A stretch of 43,842 nt of DNA from Bacteroides sp. CAG:545 (lineage in GTDB: Bacteria; Bacteroidota; Bacteroidia; Bacteroidales; UBA932), in assembly GCA_000432515.1 (NCBI GenBank), contig HF996028.1, positions 78,640-122,481 of the forward strand, given 5' to 3'. The stretch's first letter is position 1. The number at the start of each line of letters is the position of its first letter. A program made the position numbers and the translations under genes. Below are positions 1 through 7,931 of the stretch, piece after piece. The notes under the pieces were generated by a model. It saw only the letters and a program-made list of their open reading frames with translations. It was not told where the DNA came from and made no database searches.

Positions 1-272
1 GCAGGACTGTCACCTACCCCGTTTCCCGGAGAAGCGAATATGTCGCGCATCATATATTCCTCATCATATCCATTTGAAGATGATGAAGATACGGCGTTGT
101 GCACTTCTTGCATCTGCACCTTTTCTATCGGCAGGGCCGACAGCATCCTCGCTACCTCGTCAAGCGGCAGATGAGGACTTGGTTTGGAATGGATTTCGCC
201 TGTGTGGTCCACCCTCTCACACCCTGTCAACATTGCGGACAAGAACGCAGTCATAATCAATAACTTTTTCAT
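1..272 (-). CDS. Lipoprotein of unknown function (N-terminal part, runs off the left edge)
   Basis: The minus strand is open from an ATG at 272-270 to the window edge, giving 90 residues with no stop. The protein starts MKKLLIMTAFLSAMLTGC, a short positively charged and hydrophobic signal ending in a clear lipobox (LTGC), so Cys18 should be lipidated and the protein exported. The mature part is polar and acidic, with a serine run (SSSSS) followed by NGYDEEYMMRD. A near-match to the Bacteroidetes -7 box (TCACTTTG on the minus strand, 306-299) lies 26 bases upstream. I cannot place the family with confidence. That it is a real exported lipoprotein is well supported by the signal; its function is unknown because the body lies outside the window. 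Confidence 0.75.
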   Translation of the reverse strand, partial: MKKLLIMTAFLSAMLTGCERVDHTGEIHSKPSPHLPLDEVARMLSALPIEKVQMQEVHNAVSSSSSNGYDEEYMMRDIFASPGNGVGDSP

Positions 273-317
273 ACTGTTTCTGTTTGTTTTTGATTATGCA
301 AAGTGACGAAAAATAAA

Positions 318-345
318 CCGTGTTCAGAAAATGAACACGGTTTTT
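318..345. terminator. Bidirectional intrinsic terminator downstream of prmC
   Basis: A perfect 8-bp inverted repeat (CCGTGTTC at 318-325, GAACACGG at 333-340) has a 7-base loop. It is followed on the plus strand by TTTTT, and on the minus strand by TTTATTTTT. On the minus strand it lies about 90 bases past the prmC stop, so it probably ends the PBP1A-ddl-prmC transcript. The 85 bases between it and prmC hold only a weak 35-codon GTG open frame. Confidence 0.8.
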
Positions 346-430
346 CTTAAAAGTCCCCATCCCACGTACGCACAAGGCCGTTTTCCAACACGCCTAACAA
401 AAATGTTTGCGGCAAATGCACCGGCAAATG

Positions 431-1333
431 TCACTTGTGGTAGATGATATAACGCTGTTTGTCATTGAAATCCCTTACAATCTCGGTATGAGAGAAGCCG
501 GACATCCGGAAAATCGTCTCCGTCTGACGCGCGAGAACTTCATTGACCTCGGTCAGTCCTACGCCGTCAGGCTCCAAGAACCTCTGACTCCACCTTGCAA
601 CCGCCCTGTAGAACAGAAGCGGGTCATCGTCCGGCACGAACAGAGCCAGTTCCGGCTCGTAATCGAGAACGTTCGTCCTCATCTGAGCCTTTTCCGCCTG
701 GGTAATATAAGGAGGATTGCTGAGTATCATGTCGTATTCACCTTGGTTGAATTCCTGCTCACAATCCAGGATGTCCACCTTCAGGAAATCCGGTTTCAAT
801 GCTCCGGTCGCCTTTATATCCGCTGCAAAATCCTGGTTCGACGCCACTGCAAGGGCATCTTCGGAGATATCGACGCCTGTAACCTTGACGCCAGGTACTG
901 ACAATGCCAAAGTCCAAGCGATGCAGCCCGAGCCGGTGCACAGGTCCAAGATTCTGACAGGAATGGCATTCTTGCCATAGGAAGTCCGCATCCTGTACAC
1001 TCTGGTCGCCATCTTCACAGCATCACGACACAAAAGTTCAGTTTCCGGACGGGGAATAAGGACTGACGGATTCACATTGAACTCGCGCCCTGCAAAAGTC
1101 GCCTTGCCCAACACGTACTGGACAGGTTCTCCCTTCTCCAGCCTCTCCATTGCCGCTGTCAATGCCGGCATTTTTTTTCCGTCCACCTCGAAGGCAGGCT
1201 CTACGATATAGGTATAGCTCTCAGTACCAAGCAGTTCCTCGCACAGCATCAGAACTATCGAGCGGGCCTCCTTGGATGGATACAACGACTCCAGCACCTT
1301 GGTGCCGGATTTTACAAATTCAGAAAGAAGCAT
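431..1333 (-). CDS. prmC: Peptide chain release factor N5-glutamine methyltransferase
   Basis: PrmC (HemK) methylates the glutamine of the GGQ motif in release factors RF1 and RF2 using S-adenosylmethionine, which improves termination. The 300-residue length is normal. Visible signatures are the substrate-side loop IPRPETE (about 93-99), the SAM-binding motif I DLCTGSGC (130-137), an acidic motif VDIS (154-157) and the catalytic NPPY (206-209). The N-terminal ~80 residues form the release-factor-binding helical region with the family-typical GEPVQYVLG. The gene is the last of three on the minus strand, 17 bases after ddl, with a terminator about 90 bases downstream, so it is probably co-transcribed with wall genes. 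Identification is secure. Confidence 0.96.
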   Translation of the reverse strand: MLLSEFVKSGTKVLESLYPSKEARSIVLMLCEELLGTESYTYIVEPAFEVDGKKMPALTAAMERLEKGEPVQYVLGKATFAGREFNVNPSVLIPRPETELLCRDAVKMATRVYRMRTSYGKNAIPVRILDLCTGSGCIAWTLALSVPGVKVTGVDISEDALAVASNQDFAADIKATGALKPDFLKVDILDCEQEFNQGEYDMILSNPPYITQAEKAQMRTNVLDYEPELALFVPDDDPLLFYRAVARWSQRFLEPDGVGLTEVNEVLARQTETIFRMSGFSHTEIVRDFNDKQRYIIYHK

Positions 1334-1350
1334 GACTACCTCTCCCCTTA

Positions 1351-2406
1351 TTATGAATTTTCAATGACTGATGTCAGGAATGAAGTCATGTCAAGTCCCG
1401 CAGCGCGAACCATCTTAGGCACGAGCGATGCACTCGTCATGCCAGGTATCGTATTGACTTCCAAGAAGTAAAGACCATCCTCCGCAGAGATGTAATCCAT
1501 TCTGACAATGCCGTTGCAGCCGAGGTGCGCATAGATTTTCTCTGTCACCTTCTGGATTTCAGAGGACATCTCTTCCTCTGTCACCTTCTGGATTACAGAG
1601 GACATCTCTTCCGATATCTCTGCCGGGCATACTTCCCTGCTGTGGCCATTGTACTTGGCATCATAGTCGAAATACTCATTTTCGGTTATGATTTCAATGA
1701 CAGGAAGCGCCTTCACCTGACCATTGTCATCCGTATAGGCCGCACATGTGAACTCGCGTCCCTTTATGGATTTTTCCACTACCACCGCCGGGCCTTCTGA
1801 AAATGCGAAATTCACTGCAGAAGGCAGAGCATCAGCTTCCTTGACCTTGGTAATGCCGAAGCTGGAGCCTCCGTCAGTAGGTTTGACGAACAGAGGCAGG
1901 CCGAGACGGGAAACGGCTTTTTGAGCAAAAGCATTGACATCCATACCTTTACGCACAAAAGCATCCGGAGCCAGACGGACGTAGTCGATGTCCCTCAGAT
2001 AGCTCTTGCAGGAATACTTGTCGAAAGCGACAGCAGACACGAATGCGCTGCAGCCGCTGTGAGGAATTCCGAGCATCTCGAAATAACCCTGGAGAAGACC
2101 GTTTTCACCCGGCGTGCCGTGCTGCATTATATATACGTAGTCGAACTTGACTTTCTCTCCGTAAACGGAAACCGAAAAGTCATTCTTGTCCACTTCCGGC
2201 CTCGCTTCTTCAGGGAACGGAACTCTCATCGAATTCTTCTTGCGGTACGCCACGAGAGACCATTTGCCGAAACGCGCAAAGATCTCATATACATCATACT
2301 TGGTATCGTCAATCCTGGATGCCGTGTATTCTCCGCTTCTGCAGGCAACCTCCCATTCAGAGGAGTCACTGCCATAAATCACTGCGATAGTGTTATACTT
2401 TCCCAT
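1351..2406 (-). CDS. ddl: D-alanine--D-alanine ligase
   Basis: This ATP-grasp enzyme joins two D-alanines for the peptidoglycan pentapeptide. The 351-residue protein shows the family order: N-terminal Rossmann-like part (VIYGSDSSEWEVA), HGTPGENG (96-103), the ATP-grasp lysine stretch LFVKPTDGGSSFGI (172-185), EKSIKGREFT (211-220), and the C-terminal metal and substrate site GLYFLEVNTIPGMTSAS (311-327). Start ATG at 2406 lies 17 bases after the PBP1A stop. Oddity: residues 266-277 and 278-289 are near-identical 12-residue copies (EEMSS[V/E]IQKVTE), encoded by a 36-bp tandem duplication with one mismatch, where other Ddl proteins known to me have a single copy. The catalytic motifs are intact, so the enzyme should still work. 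Substrate D-Ala (rather than D-Lac or D-Ser) is assumed from the family. Confidence 0.95.
   Translation of the reverse strand: MGKYNTIAVIYGSDSSEWEVACRSGEYTASRIDDTKYDVYEIFARFGKWSLVAYRKKNSMRVPFPEEARPEVDKNDFSVSVYGEKVKFDYVYIMQHGTPGENGLLQGYFEMLGIPHSGCSAFVSAVAFDKYSCKSYLRDIDYVRLAPDAFVRKGMDVNAFAQKAVSRLGLPLFVKPTDGGSSFGITKVKEADALPSAVNFAFSEGPAVVVEKSIKGREFTCAAYTDDNGQVKALPVIEIITENEYFDYDAKYNGHSREVCPAEISEEMSSVIQKVTEEEMSSEIQKVTEKIYAHLGCNGIVRMDYISAEDGLYFLEVNTIPGMTSASLVPKMVRAAGLDMTSFLTSVIENS
1541..1612. repeat. 36-bp tandem duplication inside ddl
   Basis: Bases 1541-1576 and 1577-1612 are adjacent direct copies of 36 bp differing only at 1559 (T) versus 1595 (A). The unit is a multiple of three and keeps the frame, adding 12 residues (E266-E277 repeated as E278-E289). 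The single mismatch changes Val271 to Glu283. Such high identity suggests a recent slippage or unequal-crossover event. Confidence 0.95.
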
Positions 2407-2423
2407 ATCTGTTTAGTTTACTT

Positions 2424-4775
2424 CTAATCAAAATAATAATCCGCCTCACTGCTTGCCTTGCGGTCCGCATCTTCGTCACCGCCGCTGCAGCTCAGGTCAA
2501 TGTTCATTCCGGCCGGAGCTATGAACCTGTCGGTCTCGGAAATGCCCAACGTACCGTCCTTCAACACCTTCTTCATGAAAATACCCCAGATCGGCAATGC
2601 CATATTCGAACCGCTTCCGAGTGCAAGACTCTGGAAATGTACCTGCCTGTCCTCTGCGCCTACCCAGATGCCTGCCGTAATGGAAGGAGTGTAGCCGATG
2701 AACCAGCCGTCCGCATTGTCATTGGTCGTACCGGTCTTGCCGGCAATTTCACCTTTCAGCTGATATACCGAACGGAGACGCGCGCCGGTTCCGTTGTTGA
2801 TGACGCCCTGCATAAGGTTCTCCATCAGATATGCGGTCTGCTCACTGATGGCCTCGCGTTTGCGGTTGGTGAACTCGCCCAGCACATTGCCCTGATTGTC
2901 CTCGATCCTTGTCACGAACTGAGGGGCAATATAGACTCCCCTCGACGGGAAGGTATTGTAGGCGGCTACCATCTCGTACAATGACAAGTCTGCAGGACCC
3001 ACGCAAAGGGACGGAACCGCGTCAATGTGGCTCTGGATACCCATCGCCTTCATCATATTGGCCATAGGCTCAGGGCCGAGCTGCTTCATCAGGTAGGCTG
3101 ATATATTGTTGGAGCTGTGGGTCAATCCCCATTTCAGCGTCACTGTCTTTCCTATCCATATGTCCTTGTCCGTACTTCTCGGCGTCCACTCGTTTTCCCC
3201 TACAATGAACGTCTGAGGAACATTGACCACCTTCGTACACGGCGTCATGCCAGACTGCATAGCCAATGTATAGAGGAAAGGTTTTACCGTGGAACCTATC
3301 TGACGCTTGCCCTGACGGACATTGTCATACTTGAAATAGCGGTAGTTAGGTCCGCCCACGTAGGCTTTGATATGTCCGGTGGAAGGCTCCATCGCCATAA
3401 AGCCTGCACGGAGAATCGACTTGTAGTAGCGGATGGAGTCGTCCGGGGTCATCGTCGTGTCGATATATCCTTTCTTTTTCCAGGAGAACAACCTCATCTG
3501 CGTAGGCACAGAAAAACTCTTCAATATCTCCGACTCGGATGCGCCTTCCTTCTTCATGAGACGGTATCTGTCGCTCCATCTGCGGGCCTGTTTCATCACG
3601 CGGTCACGTGTTTCCTTGTCCACATCATTGGAGAACGGCTTGTTCCTCTTGGAACGCAGATCCCTGTCGAAACTCTTCTGGAGAGTCCTGCCAAGATGCT
3701 CAGAGACAGCTTCTTCCGCATATTTCTGCATCTTGTAGTTCAACGTGGTATAGATCCTAAGACCGTCCTTGTCCAGATTGTATTTGGAACCGTCCGGCTT
3801 TATGTTCTTGTTAAGCCAGCCGTAGAGAGGGTCGTCCGCCCACAAAAGCGAATCCGCAGCATAGTCTTCCCTATATGTATATTTGGAACGCACCGGCTTG
3901 TCGGCATTCATCACACGGCGGAGCATGTCGCGAAAATACGGAGCCAGACCTGCATTATGGTCCTGAACCTGATAGGACAATGTTATAGGCACTTCTCGTA
4001 TCGAATCTCTCTGAGCCTCAGTCAGATACCCGGCCTTCTCCATCTGGCCGATCACGAAATTCCTCCTGACCAGGGCCTTGTCCGGGTGCAATGCCGGATT
4101 ATATCTTGTCGGCTTGTTCACCATTCCGACCAATGTCGCGCTCTCCTCGACGGTCAGCTCTGCCGGTTCCTTGGCAAAGAACGTCTGGGATGCCGCCCTT
4201 ACACCGTAGGCGCTGCTTCCGAAGAAGACCGCGTTCAGATACATGTCCAGAATCTCGTCCTTGGTGTAGTCGCGCTCCAGCTTCACGGCCGTTATCCATT
4301 CCTTCAGCTTTATCCATACCATCTTCACCTTGGAAAATCCAGGAATGCGGCTGGAGACATCAGCTCTCGGATAGAGCGTCTTGGCAAGCTGCTGGGTGAT
4401 GGTACTTCCTCCTCCCTGGCTGGAATCGCTCAGGAGCAATGTCTTCACTAACACTCGACCCAGACTCGGGAAGTCAATGCCGGAATGCTTGTAGAACCTC
4501 TGGTCCTCGGTAGCGACTGCCGCCTGCACCAGATATGGTGAAAGGTCCTCGTATGCAACATAGGACCTGTTCTCTATATGGAATGTCGTAAGCACCTGAC
4601 CGTCATCGGCTATCACTTCTGTCGCAAGCTTGCTGTCAGGATTCTCGAGTTCCTCGAAGGAAGGGATGTCAGCAAATGCCCATACGAGCAGAAGCAATGT
4701 GAAAATCAATGCTATCGGGGCCGAAACGATTATCCAAAACCATTTCACGCACTTTTTTCTGGTATTCTCAGTCAT
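2424..4775 (-). CDS. mrcA: Bifunctional penicillin-binding protein 1A (glycosyltransferase/transpeptidase)
   Basis: A class A PBP that polymerises lipid II into glycan strands and cross-links the peptides, anchored in the inner membrane. The 783 residues comprise a short cytoplasmic tail, one membrane helix (about 12-34), a glycosyltransferase domain with the catalytic Glu90 in ATEDQRFYKH and the GGSTITQQLAKTLYPR motif (122-137), and a transpeptidase domain with SxxK (Ser495, GSTVKPF), SxN (SSN 554-556) and KTG (680-682). All active-site motifs are intact. It is the first gene of the minus-strand operon PBP1A-ddl-prmC. A -7 element (TATTTTTG) lies 65 bases upstream in the intergenic shared with topA. 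The symbol is by analogy; pbp1A or ponA would be equally apt. Confidence 0.94.
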   Translation of the reverse strand: MTENTRKKCVKWFWIIVSAPIALIFTLLLLVWAFADIPSFEELENPDSKLATEVIADDGQVLTTFHIENRSYVAYEDLSPYLVQAAVATEDQRFYKHSGIDFPSLGRVLVKTLLLSDSSQGGGSTITQQLAKTLYPRADVSSRIPGFSKVKMVWIKLKEWITAVKLERDYTKDEILDMYLNAVFFGSSAYGVRAASQTFFAKEPAELTVEESATLVGMVNKPTRYNPALHPDKALVRRNFVIGQMEKAGYLTEAQRDSIREVPITLSYQVQDHNAGLAPYFRDMLRRVMNADKPVRSKYTYREDYAADSLLWADDPLYGWLNKNIKPDGSKYNLDKDGLRIYTTLNYKMQKYAEEAVSEHLGRTLQKSFDRDLRSKRNKPFSNDVDKETRDRVMKQARRWSDRYRLMKKEGASESEILKSFSVPTQMRLFSWKKKGYIDTTMTPDDSIRYYKSILRAGFMAMEPSTGHIKAYVGGPNYRYFKYDNVRQGKRQIGSTVKPFLYTLAMQSGMTPCTKVVNVPQTFIVGENEWTPRSTDKDIWIGKTVTLKWGLTHSSNNISAYLMKQLGPEPMANMMKAMGIQSHIDAVPSLCVGPADLSLYEMVAAYNTFPSRGVYIAPQFVTRIEDNQGNVLGEFTNRKREAISEQTAYLMENLMQGVINNGTGARLRSVYQLKGEIAGKTGTTNDNADGWFIGYTPSITAGIWVGAEDRQVHFQSLALGSGSNMALPIWGIFMKKVLKDGTLGISETDRFIAPAGMNIDLSCSGGDEDADRKASSEADYYFD

Positions 4776-4840
4776 CAGTTTCTCTAATATTCAAGTATTG
4801 ACGGTATTGCCCGTCGAGGGCAAAACAATCTTCAAAAAAG

Positions 4841-4848
4841 CAAAAATA
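4841..4848 (-). promoter_or_regulatory. -7 promoter element for PBP1A-ddl-prmC
   Basis: CAAAAATA on the plus strand reads TATTTTTG on the minus strand, an exact TAnnTTTG. No TTTG -33 box is seen at the usual distance. It lies between the divergent PBP1A and topA genes, close to the topA -33 box. Confidence 0.55.
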
Positions 4849-4857
4849 CACAGAAAA

Positions 4858-4890
4858 TTTGGAAAATATCCTGATTTGTTCCTTACTTTG
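4858..4890 (+). promoter_or_regulatory. Promoter of topA
   Basis: TTTG at 4858-4861 and TTACTTTG at 4883-4890 (one mismatch to TAnnTTTG) are separated by 21 bases, the usual Bacteroidetes spacing. Transcription would start about 20-25 bases before ATG 4919. This excludes the longer reading frame beginning at 4859 as the true start. Confidence 0.65.
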
Positions 4891-4918
4891 CAGTCCGTTA
4901 ACAAAAAATATCGAAACG

Positions 4919-7240
4919 ATGAAGGGGAATCTCGTTATTGTTGAGTCACCGGCAAAAGCCGGCAGAATTCAGAGCTTTTTAGGAAAAGATTACATAGTCA
5001 AATCGAGTTACGGACACATCAGGGACTTGCAGGACAAGAAACTGAGCGTGGATATTGAGCACGGATTCTCTCCGGAATATGTGGTCCCTTCCGACAAGAA
5101 GAAGGTGGTCACGGAGCTCAAGAAACTTGCAGAAAAGGCAGACACGGTCTGGCTCGCATCCGATGCCGACCGCGAGGGAGAGGCCATCTCATGGCACCTT
5201 TTCGAGACTCTCGGACTCAAGAAAGAGAATACCAAGAGAATCGTTTTCCACGAAATCACAAAGACTGCCATCCAAAATGCGATCAAGACACCGAGGGACA
5301 TTGACATGAACCTCGTGGACGCGCAGCAGGCAAGGCGTGTACTGGACAGGCTCGTCGGTTTCGAGCTCTCTCCTATTCTCTGGCGCAAGATCCAGCCGAA
5401 GCTGTCTGCAGGACGTGTGCAGAGCGTCACACTTAGACTCGTCGTGGACCGTGAGCGTGAAATCATGGGCTTCAAGAAAGAGCAGTACTACCGCACCGAG
5501 GCCGTTTTCCATCCTGACGGGACCAAGGCCAATGTCAAGGTCAATGCAGTGCTCGACACCAAGTTCAAGGGCATTGACGAAGCCCGTAAATTCCTCGAGG
5601 ACAGCAAAGGCGCAAACTTCGTGATCAGCAGCATTGACAAGAAAGAAGGGACGAAGACTCCGGCGGCTCCTTTTACGACTTCGACTCTCCAGCAGGAGGC
5701 TTCCCGCAAGCTCAGATTCCCAGTAAACGTGACGATGCGCGTGGCCCAGAGTCTGTACGAGCGCGGTCTCATAACTTATATGAGAACTGACTCCACCAAT
5801 CTTTCAGGTCTTGCGATAAACACTGCCAAGGCATTCATTCTGGACAATTTCGGTGAGGAATACTCCAAGACCAGACAGTACAAGACGCATTCCAAAGGCG
5901 CTCAGGAGGCGCACGAGGCCATACGTCCTACCTATATAGAGAATACGTCCATCGAAGGTACGGCCCAGGAGCAGAAACTCTACAATCTTATATGGAAGCG
6001 CACTATCGCCTCTCAGATGGCTGATGCCAAGGTCGAGCGTACCGACATCAAGATATCTTCGGACAAGAGAAACGAGAAATTTGCACTGCAGGCTTCCCAG
6101 GTTATTTTCGACGGCTTCCTGAAAGTATATATGGAAGGCAGCGACGACCAGACCGATGATGAGGAAATCGTGCTCCCGGAGATGCATACGGGCGACAAGA
6201 TGTTCCCTCTCGGGTTCAAGTCCGACTGCAAATTCACTGCACCTCCTTCAAGATACTCAGAAGCCACCCTCGTCAAGAAGATGGAGGAAATCGGCATTGG
6301 CCGCCCTTCCACATATTCCCCTACCATCACGACTCTTACTACGGGACGCGGTTATATCACCAAGGGAGACAAGGAGGGCGAGAAGATTCCGGTCACCTGC
6401 CTGACCATGAAGGACGACGTCATCTGCGAAGTTGAGATAATCGAGACCGTCGGCGCAGAAAAGGGCAAACTGCTGCCTCAGGAGATAGGTATGATCGTCA
6501 CAGACTACCTTGTAAAGAATTTCCACAGCATTCTCGGATATGATTTCACTGCCAATGTGGAGAAGGACTTCGATGAAATCGCCCAGGGCGAGCTTGTCTG
6601 GAACAAGGTCATCGGCGAGTTCTACACTCCGTTCCACAAGAAAGTGGAGGAGGTGCTCAATGACAAGGAGTACAGCCGCGTGAGCCGCGAGCTCGGCAAT
6701 GACCCTGCAGACGGAGAGCCTATTGTCGCCAAGTTCGGTCAATATGGTCCGTATATCCAGAAGGGTGAAGGCGAGAACAGGCAGTTTGCGCATCTTGCTC
6801 CAGGTCAGCTGATAGAGAGCATCACGCTCGAGGATGCAGTCAAGCTCTTCATGCTGCCGAGAACTGTAGGAAAGTTCAATGACATAGACATCATCGCCAC
6901 CAAAGGACGCTTCGGTCCGTATCTCAAATACGGGGACAAGAACGTCTCTCTGCCACGCGGCAAAGACCCGCTGACCGTGACATTGGAAGAATGTATCGAT
7001 GCCATCAATGCCAATTCTGAAAAGACTGCGGCAAATACCGTGATTTCAGACTTCACTGAAAGCGGCATCCAGGTCATCAACGGACGCTACGGTCCTTATC
7101 TCAAACAGGACGGCAAGAATTACAAGATTCCTAAAGATACTGATGCACAGTCATTGACGGAAGAGGCCTGCAAAGAGATAATTGCGACTTCCGAGCCTAC
7201 CAAGAAAGGTTCCCGCAGAAAATTCGTCAAGAAATCTTAG
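4919..7240 (+). CDS. topA: DNA topoisomerase I
   Basis: A type IA topoisomerase that relaxes negative supercoils by passing one strand through a transient break. The start ATG 4919 gives MKGNLVIVESPAKAGRIQ, the canonical Toprim opening, and is supported by the promoter position. Visible features: Toprim metal site SDADREGEAISWHL, the active-site tyrosine at about residue 287 in GLITYMRTDSTNLS, and EIGIGRPSTYSPTI. The C-terminus carries three GxxGPY repeats (GQYGPYIQKG, GRFGPYLKYG, GRYGPYLKQD) followed by a basic tail (KKGSRRKFVKKS), the form common in this phylum, without zinc-finger cysteine clusters. Length 773 residues. It stands alone, divergent from PBP1A and followed by a long hairpin. 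Confidence 0.96.
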   Translation: MKGNLVIVESPAKAGRIQSFLGKDYIVKSSYGHIRDLQDKKLSVDIEHGFSPEYVVPSDKKKVVTELKKLAEKADTVWLASDADREGEAISWHLFETLGLKKENTKRIVFHEITKTAIQNAIKTPRDIDMNLVDAQQARRVLDRLVGFELSPILWRKIQPKLSAGRVQSVTLRLVVDREREIMGFKKEQYYRTEAVFHPDGTKANVKVNAVLDTKFKGIDEARKFLEDSKGANFVISSIDKKEGTKTPAAPFTTSTLQQEASRKLRFPVNVTMRVAQSLYERGLITYMRTDSTNLSGLAINTAKAFILDNFGEEYSKTRQYKTHSKGAQEAHEAIRPTYIENTSIEGTAQEQKLYNLIWKRTIASQMADAKVERTDIKISSDKRNEKFALQASQVIFDGFLKVYMEGSDDQTDDEEIVLPEMHTGDKMFPLGFKSDCKFTAPPSRYSEATLVKKMEEIGIGRPSTYSPTITTLTTGRGYITKGDKEGEKIPVTCLTMKDDVICEVEIIETVGAEKGKLLPQEIGMIVTDYLVKNFHSILGYDFTANVEKDFDEIAQGELVWNKVIGEFYTPFHKKVEEVLNDKEYSRVSRELGNDPADGEPIVAKFGQYGPYIQKGEGENRQFAHLAPGQLIESITLEDAVKLFMLPRTVGKFNDIDIIATKGRFGPYLKYGDKNVSLPRGKDPLTVTLEECIDAINANSEKTAANTVISDFTESGIQVINGRYGPYLKQDGKNYKIPKDTDAQSLTEEACKEIIATSEPTKKGSRRKFVKKS

Positions 7241-7274
7241 CGAGGTTTCAGTAATTGTTTTATCGTAAACTATC

Positions 7275-7324
7275 AAAATAAGTTATAAAAGTATAGATTC
7301 TTCTGTATTTTTATGACTTATTTT
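7275..7324 (+). terminator. Long A/U-rich hairpin after topA, upstream of the Lrp gene
   Basis: Bases 7275-7297 and 7302-7324 pair over 23 positions with a 4-base loop (TTCT). In RNA every position pairs if three G-U wobbles are allowed; as DNA it has three mismatches. It sits 34 bases after the topA stop and 13 bases before the -7 box of the next gene. It may end the topA transcript or protect its 3' end. There is no pure T tract after it, so termination is an inference. An Lrp operator is the alternative. Confidence 0.6.
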
Positions 7325-7337
7325 AAATTATTATCAT

Positions 7338-7345
7338 TACTTTTG
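7338..7345 (+). promoter_or_regulatory. -7 promoter element of the Lrp/AsnC gene
   Basis: TACTTTTG is an exact TAnnTTTG, 29 bases upstream of ATG 7375. No TTTG -33 box is visible, so the promoter may need an activator; Lrp genes are often autoregulated. Confidence 0.6.
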
Positions 7346-7374
7346 CAGAACGGAAGTAATAAATCGTAAGTAGT

Positions 7375-7902
7375 ATGATAAAATATCACATTGACCAGAC
7401 GGACCAGAAAATTCTGTCTTTTCTCGTTAAGAATGCGAGAATGCCGTTTTTGGAGATAGCTCGCGAATGCGGAGTTTCAGGTGCAGCTATTCACCAGAGG
7501 GTCAAGAGATTGGAAGCCAACGGCGTCATCACCGGCTCCCGCCTCTTAGTAAAGCCTCAGGCCATCGGATTGAATATCTGCGCTTTCATCAGCATCTCAT
7601 TGTCCGAAGCGGACAAGTACAATGTAGTAGTGGCCCACTTGAAGAAAATCCCTGAAGTGGTGGAGTGCCATTTCGTTACCGGAAAGTACGCGCTGCTGGT
7701 GAAGATTTATTGTTTCGACAATGACCACCTCATGGAGATTCTGCTCAATACAGTCCAGAAGATTCCTTATATCCTCGCCACAGAGACAATGATCGCTCTG
7801 GATGAGGCCATCGACAGACAGGTCTGGGTAAAGGACTATAGAAGGACCAGTTATTCTGACGGCACCAAGAAGTCATCACCATCGGAAATGGCTGACGACT
7901 AG
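7375..7902 (+). CDS. Lrp/AsnC family transcriptional regulator
   Basis: A 175-residue protein with the Lrp/AsnC layout: N-terminal winged helix-turn-helix (IDQTDQKILSFLVKNARMPFLEIARECGVSGAAIHQRVKRLEANGVI, about 6-53), then the RAM ligand-binding and oligomerisation domain (about 65-150, with VAHLKKIPEVVECHFVTGKYALLVKI). Family members bind DNA as dimers to octamers or larger and respond to amino acids. The effector and targets cannot be read from sequence. The gene is alone on its transcript, facing ispD with a 29-base gap. The unusual hairpin just upstream of its promoter could be an autoregulatory site. Family assignment is strong; regulon unknown. Confidence 0.9.
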   Translation: MIKYHIDQTDQKILSFLVKNARMPFLEIARECGVSGAAIHQRVKRLEANGVITGSRLLVKPQAIGLNICAFISISLSEADKYNVVVAHLKKIPEVVECHFVTGKYALLVKIYCFDNDHLMEILLNTVQKIPYILATETMIALDEAIDRQVWVKDYRRTSYSDGTKKSSPSEMADD

Positions 7903-7931
7903 AAAGTTGAGTCCATCTTCGGACACCGGTT

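Noticed and set aside
346..430. A 35-codon GTG open frame on the minus strand between prmC and the terminator
   Set aside because: No recognisable protein features, no promoter, and it runs into the terminator stem. More likely the 3' untranslated end of the prmC transcript.
3117..4451. A 444-codon open frame on the plus strand opposite PBP1A
   Set aside because: It lies wholly antisense to a conserved PBP1A gene with intact motifs, has no signal or recognisable domain, and is rich in Arg and His as expected of an antisense shadow.
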